Origin: Bimuria novae-zelandiae CBS 107.79
Taxonomy: Eukaryota > Ascomycota > Dothideomycetes > Pleosporales > Didymosphaeriaceae
NCBI GenBank assembly: GCA_010015655.1
Contig: ML976733.1
Coordinates: 238,232 to 302,231 of the forward strand
DNA length: 64,000 nt
Reading direction: 5' to 3'
Position numbers and translations under genes: made by a program. How positions within the stretch are numbered: the first letter of the stretch is position 1; each line of letters opens with the position of its first letter. The notes beneath the pieces were generated by a model. The model was not told the DNA's origin, did not search any database, and was given only the letters and a program-made list of their open reading frames with translations. Shown piece by piece: positions 58,433 to 64,000 of the stretch.

Positions 58433-58936
58433 ATGTCTTTTGCTAAAGCCCGCGCTATCTATCTTAGCATCGAAACTTGCTATAATAGTGTTGTCTATTC
58501 TATCTCTTGTAATTATTACTTACTTTCTAGCTCTAAGTACATCGTTATGCTATTATCTAATCTTAACGCTTATCTAAAGTGTTCTAAGTGCATCTGTGCG
58601 CAAAAGCCTTGCGTAAACTTATTATAGGCATTATTAGACAAGACTTATAATAAGTATAAAAAGAAGGTAGATGCGGATGAGAAATTGTTAGCAAAAGTGT
58701 TAATCTAACTTTTACGAAATAAGAAAATATTACAGCAGGCTAAAGAGCGTGCTAAGAAGAAGGCGCAATGCCTTATATCTAAAATAGATGCTACTAGAGA
58801 GTTGGAAGCAGAGGCGGCGTCAAAGGACTATCCTATCATGGCGGCCACTGTTAGCTTCTCTCCTCTAATGTGGTCGACACTAGGGTTGTTAGATAATTAC
58901 TTTAGTACCTTGCCTATAACCGCGAGCGGCTCTTAG
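58433..58936 (+). pseudogene. degraded ORF with Cys pattern and Lys/Glu-rich coiled tail
   Basis: ATG at 58433 reads MSFAKARAIYLSIET, then LKCSKCICAQKPCVNLL (three-Cys motif). After RIP stops it reads KKKVDADEKLLAKVLI, AKERAKKKAQCLISKIDA, and PIMAATVSFSPLMWSTLGLL to a TAG at 58934. The pattern (C-x2-C-x6-C, coiled coil, conserved tail) suggests a transposon-associated protein repeated in the host genome, but I cannot name it. It is convergent with the gypsy pol to its right. Confidence 0.45.
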
Positions 58937-58989
58937 GTATATTCCTATAGTATTAATAGAGCAATTATTTGCAGTTTGCTAAGTTTTCC

Positions 58990-61900
58990 TTAGGTTCCTA
59001 TGTGTTCTTGCTATATAGGTATTCCTTCTATTTAATAAGATATATGCGTGGCTGATCCGTGTGTTATAGTATTTATTTAACTTCGAATTTGTTTTCTTCC
59101 TCTGGTTGGTAATAGAAGGTGGTTCCGACTGGTGTCTCTAGGTCGGCTGGTTCCAATCGGTCTATATAAAATACTAGGTGTATCTTGGCGTCTGGTGGTA
59201 GTTCTAATCTATAGTTAACCGGTGATATTTGCTTAGAAATAAAAAATAGTCTAACCTTAATATAATCTAGTTTCTTGTGTTTCTTCTTCTAAGTTTAAAG
59301 ATTCTTTATAAGTAAATATGTTTTATCCCCCTTCTTTAGCTAAGGTGCCGTTTTTCGTTTTCAATTTGTGTAGGAAATGGCTTACTATTAAGCTTTCTTA
59401 AGATTCTCTTGGAGTTGTTCGTGCGTCTTTTTTATTTTTTCCGCCAAACTAATGGCTTCTTCCGTTTTAATAGTTGTAGGAAACGTTTAATTAAAGAGAT
59501 ATAGATATCTTCCGTAGTTTATATAGAATAGCGTGTATCCTGTTGCTGCCAATATCTTGTTATTGTATGCTAATTGTGCCATAGGTAATAGGGAAATCTA
59601 GTTATTTTTCTGGTTATTGTAGTAGATGCGTAGGTACGTTTCAATCGTCTGATTCGTACGTTCTATTTGTCTATCCGTCTGTGGATGATAAGCTGTTGAT
59701 AGCTTCCGTTTTATTCCGATAAGTGCCATAAGCGTTGTCTAGTAATTTAAGGTAAAGAGCTTGTCTCGATTGCTAATAATTGTCTTTGGTATGCTATAGT
59801 GTCGTATAAGGCGGTTTAGGATAAGGAATGCAAGTTCTTTAGCTGTAGTTATCTTCTAGCATGGTAGTAGTTCTACGTATTTGGTGAATTAATAAATAAT
59901 TACTAATATAGAATTGTACTTTATTCCTGTTGCTAGGTCCTTTAATCCGGGTAGTCCTGTTACAAAGTCTATAGCAATATCTTCCTATGGTGCTATTAGT
60001 ATCTGGATTGCTTGCATCTCGCCGTACTTAAGATATGTTGCGTGCTTGTTTCGTTGGCATTCTGCGCATTTGCGGATATACTAGGTTACTGCTTCTTTAA
60101 TTCCTTTGAAGCTGTAATTGCGCTGGATAAGTTCTATTATTTTCTTAATTCCTGGGTGTCCGTACGCAGGGTCGTCGTGGTATTATTAGATAATTTTAGT
60201 CTATTATTTTACAGGTACCTCTCGTGTTATCACAAGGATTTAATTAAGTTCCGCTGTTAGTCCAAGGGATCTGTCTTTATTTTGCCGTAGAATAGCAGAA
60301 TAGGTTTTAATCTTATCTTCTGCAAGATTACTACGCCTGCTCAGGGCGTCTGCTCGTTCGTTTTCCTTACCTGGGGTGTACATAATCTTGAATTTGTACT
60401 GCCCTATTGTTTCTGACCATCTCGCTTAACGTGGTGTTAGTTCCTTAGTTGTCGTGAATCGTAAGAGATTCTTGTAGTCTATAAAGATTATAAGATCTAA
60501 GTAACTATGTGCGTAGATTCTTTAATACTTTAATGCTCTAATAATTACGTATAGTTCTTTATCGTATATGTTGTATCGTAATTCCGCGTCGTTAAGTTTG
60601 TATAAGTAGTAGGCAATTAGATGCTAATACCTATCCTTTTCTTGCTTTGCACATGCTCCTAGTGCTAAGTCGCTTACGTTTGTTTCAATCCTTAGTGGTT
60701 TATTGTCTTAGAAGTGCATTAGTACTGGTGGACTAATACATGCTTATAGTAGTGCCTGGAATGCTTCTTCGCATTCTGTTGTCTATTTAAAGGGTACGTC
60801 CTTCTTAGTAAGGTTTATAAGCGGTATTATGATCCTTGCGTAATCCTTAATAAATTGTTAATTAAATCTATAAAATCCTAAGAATTCCTAGATGTTCTTA
60901 GCTAATTATGGTCGTGGCTAGTCTTTAACACATTTAATTTTGTCTAGGCTTACCTTAATTCCTTTAGTGTTAATAATATATTTAAGGAATTTAAGTTCTG
61001 TTTAGAAGAACTTGCACTTCTCTAGTTTAAGTTATAAGTATAACTTATTAAGTTCCTTAAGTACTATCTTAACATGTTCCACGTGGTCGTTTATGTTTTC
61101 TGAGTAGATCAGAATGTCGTCTATGTATATAATAATAAAGATGTTAAGGTAGTGTTGTAAGACGTTATTAATAAGCGCCTGGAATGTAGCTAGTGCGTTT
61201 GTAAGTCTAAATAGCATAATAGTGTACTTAAATAGTCTGTATCTAGATCTAAATACTATTTTCTATTCTTTACCTTTCTTAATTTATATAAGGTGGTATC
61301 TATCGCGTAGGTCTAGTGAGGTAAATATCTTTACTCGTGCTAGCCTGTCTCGTAGTTCTCTAATGTTTGGTAACGGGTATTAGTTCTTAATTATTATGTT
61401 ATTAAGTTTTTAGTAGTCTACGCAGGGTCGTAATTCGCTGCTCTTCTTAGGTATAAATATAAATAGGCTTGCCGCTAGTAACTTTAATAGTCGTATATAT
61501 CCTTTTACTAAATTCTTCTTAATAAATTCCTTTTCTTCTTAGAGTTCTTTGCCTAATTTCGCGTATAGTGGTCTAAAGGGTGGCGTCTTCCCTTCTTCTA
61601 GGTTAATCTTGTGATCTTAGGGTTGGTGCTTAGGTAGGTTTGCTTTTCCTTCCTTTTCTTAAAATAGATAGCTCTATTCTATAAACTATTTAGGGATTCT
61701 GTGGGTTGTGCGTTGCTCTCTTTCCTTTGCGGGAATTGGCTTGTCTACTGCCTTGCGCTCTGTGACCTAGTGGTTCTTGCTAGCGTCTGCCAAGGGTGAT
61801 TCAATCTTGAATCTTGTTTGCGAGACTATGTTATTAATAGCTCTCTTATCTACTATCGAACTTTGCTAATGCGTAGGTATTACTTGTAATATATAATTAT

Positions 61901-63820
61901 AGCGCTTAAAGAATAGCGTTCTCCTTCTTTAGTTAATTATAGGGTTGTGCTTTCTTAACCAGGGTAGTTCTAGTATTATATCGTGACTAGCTTTCTTGAG
62001 AACGTCGAGGGTAATCGTTTCCCTGTGTCTATAGATCTTAAGTGTTATCTTGACTTTGTACTTAATTCGTGGCGTGCCTAGCATTAGGTGTCTATTCGTA
62101 ATATAGATAATATAAGCATCCTCTTTCTTGCGCTTATAGAGTCCCGCTCTAATAAGTGCCTTTCGAGAGATATAGCTTTGTTAGGTTCCTAAATCTAGCA
62201 TAGCCTTTATCTATATTCTATTAAGCCGTATTAGTAGCTTAATTAATGCTTAACTATTTATAGCATTTAATTCCTTAAAGGCGTCTTCTCGCTTGAGCCT
62301 AGGTCTAAAAAAGACACTTCCTTAGTGGATAGCTTAGTAGGCTAAAGATTGCCGTTCTTATCCCGTGGTTGGCGGTATCGTGCCATTATTCGGGTTGCTT
62401 CACCGTAGCTCCTTCCTTTTTGTTGGTCCATGCGCACTAGTTCTCCGTAATAGTCGCTAGGTCTAAATCTAAAGAGTGCTTTATCCTATTAATGCGTTAC
62501 ATAGTCTAGGTGTAGGCATGTCTGCCAAATCTTTAACATGCATTTATTATTAATTAATATAGTATAGGTAAGGTTCTAGGTTTCGCTAAGATATAGGAAG
62601 TATTTTACTTCTCTTTTATCCTATAGGTGCGCGTTGCATTTGGCGATTAGGCAATTAAACTATTCCTATCTATATCGTTTCTGCGGTTGTGGGAAGTATC
62701 CACACTATTTGGCGTAAAAATGCGTATTGTATGCGTTGGCGGTACAGAATCTCTATTTAAGGATTCTGTAATTAGGATTTTAGTGGTCCAGGTTATACAT
62801 TAGTTTATAGCTAAGATTCTTAACGGGGTATTTCTTCTTTAGGTCCTAGTATTTATAACCGTAGTCTATAAATTCTTATATTACTAGGCTAATTAGTTAG
62901 GTGCGTATCGCATTTAGCTTAGTTACTATAAATCTAAAATTAGTTTCACGCGGTTAATATTAATCTAAGAATTAAAATATATTATATTCTTCCTTGTCTA
63001 TAAGTCTTCTTGCATTTAGATATAGTATAGGGGCGCGTTTCTTTAGCTCCTCTTGCTCTACCTCTGATCCTTCTTTTGCATCCTCGTATAGCTAAGAGTT
63101 GGGCGAGTCCATTCGCTCTAAGTCTCTATCTTAGTTATTAAGTTATTTAATAGCACTAATAACTTGCTATTCTTTGTTAGTCGCGTCCGCGTCCTCGACG
63201 ATTAGTACGTTTAACTATCTAATGACCTTGTTCTTAGATCTGCAGTTCCTAGCTATGTGGCCTAGTTTACTACACGTAAAACAAGTGCGTGTCTCGGTCC
63301 CCTATTATCGTCGGGTTCTATCTGAGATACGTCTTTGGTTAGGCTTCTTGCAATAGCCTAGAGACTTTCCTGTTCCTTTTCTAATTGCATTAATTTGGTT
63401 ATGGTACTGGATTCCTTCTATCGGCTGAGGTCCGTAGTTGTCTTATCTCGGCCTAGGAGTTTGTTGATTGCGATAATTATCGTGGCTTAAGGGTGGTCTA
63501 TAGCCTTATTGTCCTTACTAGTTTTATCGTATATCGCGTTTTAGTTCGTACTATTCCTTATTAATCTTGATAGCTTCCTTTAATAATACTTCTAGTGTAT
63601 CTATTTTTGCTCTGCTACGCAGTAGTTCTTCGCGTAGGTTAGGCTTAAGTCCTTAACGGTACATGGTTATAAGAGTTGCTTTGTTCTAATGGATTTAATT
63701 AGCGTGTCTGCGGAATTTAGAGTCGTATTTAGTAGTTAAGTGGACTTGCTTAAGTTACTAGATAGCTCTTTTAGCAATAGCCTCCTGATTAGCTACTCTT
63801 GTCAGATAAAAAGCATATCA
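58990..63820 (-). mobile_element. Ty3/gypsy retrotransposon, RIP-mutated, ends not defined
   Basis: Minus-strand order from right to left: gag with a zinc knuckle CFTCSKLGHIARNC near 63235-63276, protease region, RT with IDDILIYSENINDH near 61090-61140, RNase H, integrase with CAECQRNKHATYLKYGE near 60020-60080, TGLPGLKDL near 59940-59970, SNRDKLF near 59755-59780, YHPQTDRQIERTNQTIETYL near 59635-59700, and a C-terminal GDKTYLL region near 59310. LTRs were not found at either side. Confidence 0.87.
60900..61450 (-). pseudogene. gypsy reverse transcriptase core
   Basis: An open stretch 61032-61217 reads LFRLTNALATFQALINNVL (FGLTNAPATFQ-type motif), then FIIIYIDDILIYSE, the catalytic YxDD motif retained. 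Flanking parts carry RIP stops. Confidence 0.85.
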
Positions 63821-63963
63821 AGTTCGGAGGATCAGGGGTAGCCCGAAAAAGGCCGGGGATTAACCGAGAACACACAGAACCTGCCGAGGGAACCCCGTAG
63901 ACAGGCAGAACAACCTAATACATTAATTTAACCCCCCGAATTATTAGGACATCTATTAAGACG
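63821..63963. other. short unmutated block, origin unknown
   Basis: About 140 bp of markedly higher GC than its surroundings (for instance GAACCTGCCGAGGGAACCCC). Not recognised; it may be an LTR fragment or a junction piece. Confidence 0.3.
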
Positions 63964-64000
63964 TGACATCTAATAATTAAGAGTCTTACTGCCTTAACAA
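63964..64000 (+). mobile_element. start of another copia A/B-type element (LTR end and leader)
   Basis: CATCTAATA followed by ATTAAGAGTCTTACTGCC matches the LTR end and primer-binding leader at 16355-16385 and 51991-52015. The element runs off the window. Confidence 0.55.

Overview
The window is chromosomal DNA from a filamentous ascomycete. The genes have short introns (about 42-100 nt) with GT...AG ends and CTRAY-type branch points. The single-copy gene families are typically fungal (mitochondrial release-factor methyltransferase, MFS sugar transporter, NACHT-ankyrin STAND protein, SesB-like lipase). The transposons carry heavy C-to-T change at CpA, turning CAA/CAG (and some TGG) codons into TAA/TAG, which is the signature of repeat-induced point mutation (RIP). 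The gene families fit Dothideomycetes/Pleosporales best, but that is an inference. No tRNA, rRNA or CRISPR array was recognised.

Layout: 1-1640 is the 3' end of a largely unmutated Ty1/copia element. 1641-11760 is gene-bearing DNA: an MTQ1-like methyltransferase joined in frame to three helix-turn-helix units (minus), a two-helix membrane protein with an isoleucine microsatellite (minus), a sugar transporter with four exons (plus), and a small Cys-rich gene broken by one stop. 11762-13872 is a RIP-mutated Pogo/Fot1 transposon with TA duplication and a nested 268-bp MITE. 15529-26714 is an 11.2-kb LINE (EEP endonuclease, RT, RNase H, TAC-repeat tail), itself holding a 5.3-kb copia element (16140-21464). 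The LINE sits inside a coding exon of a minus-strand gene whose halves lie at 14523-15528 and 26715-29697. A 12-bp target duplication marks the site and the reading frame is the same on both sides.

30537-36097 is the most interesting part: a divergent pair made of a SesB-like alpha/beta hydrolase (minus) and a NACHT-ankyrin NLR (plus). A short Gly/Asn/Val-rich segment at the hydrolase C-terminus resembles one at the NLR N-terminus, the arrangement known from fungal amyloid-signalling pairs. The NLR carries a solo LTR in one intron and a single in-frame TAG in its ankyrin array.

36311-39832 is a RIP-mutated hAT element with an 8-bp duplication, containing a second copy of the same solo LTR. 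39841-41632 holds a frameshifted small Cys-rich gene and otherwise nothing clear. From 41633 to the end is a nested transposon stack: a Pogo fragment, minus-strand copia D, copia C and copia B inside D, a Cys-rich degraded ORF with tandem palindromic repeats, a minus-strand Ty3/gypsy element, and the start of another copia-like unit. The order of insertion can be read from target duplications (C into D, B into D, copia A into LINE, LINE into gene, solo LTR into hAT).
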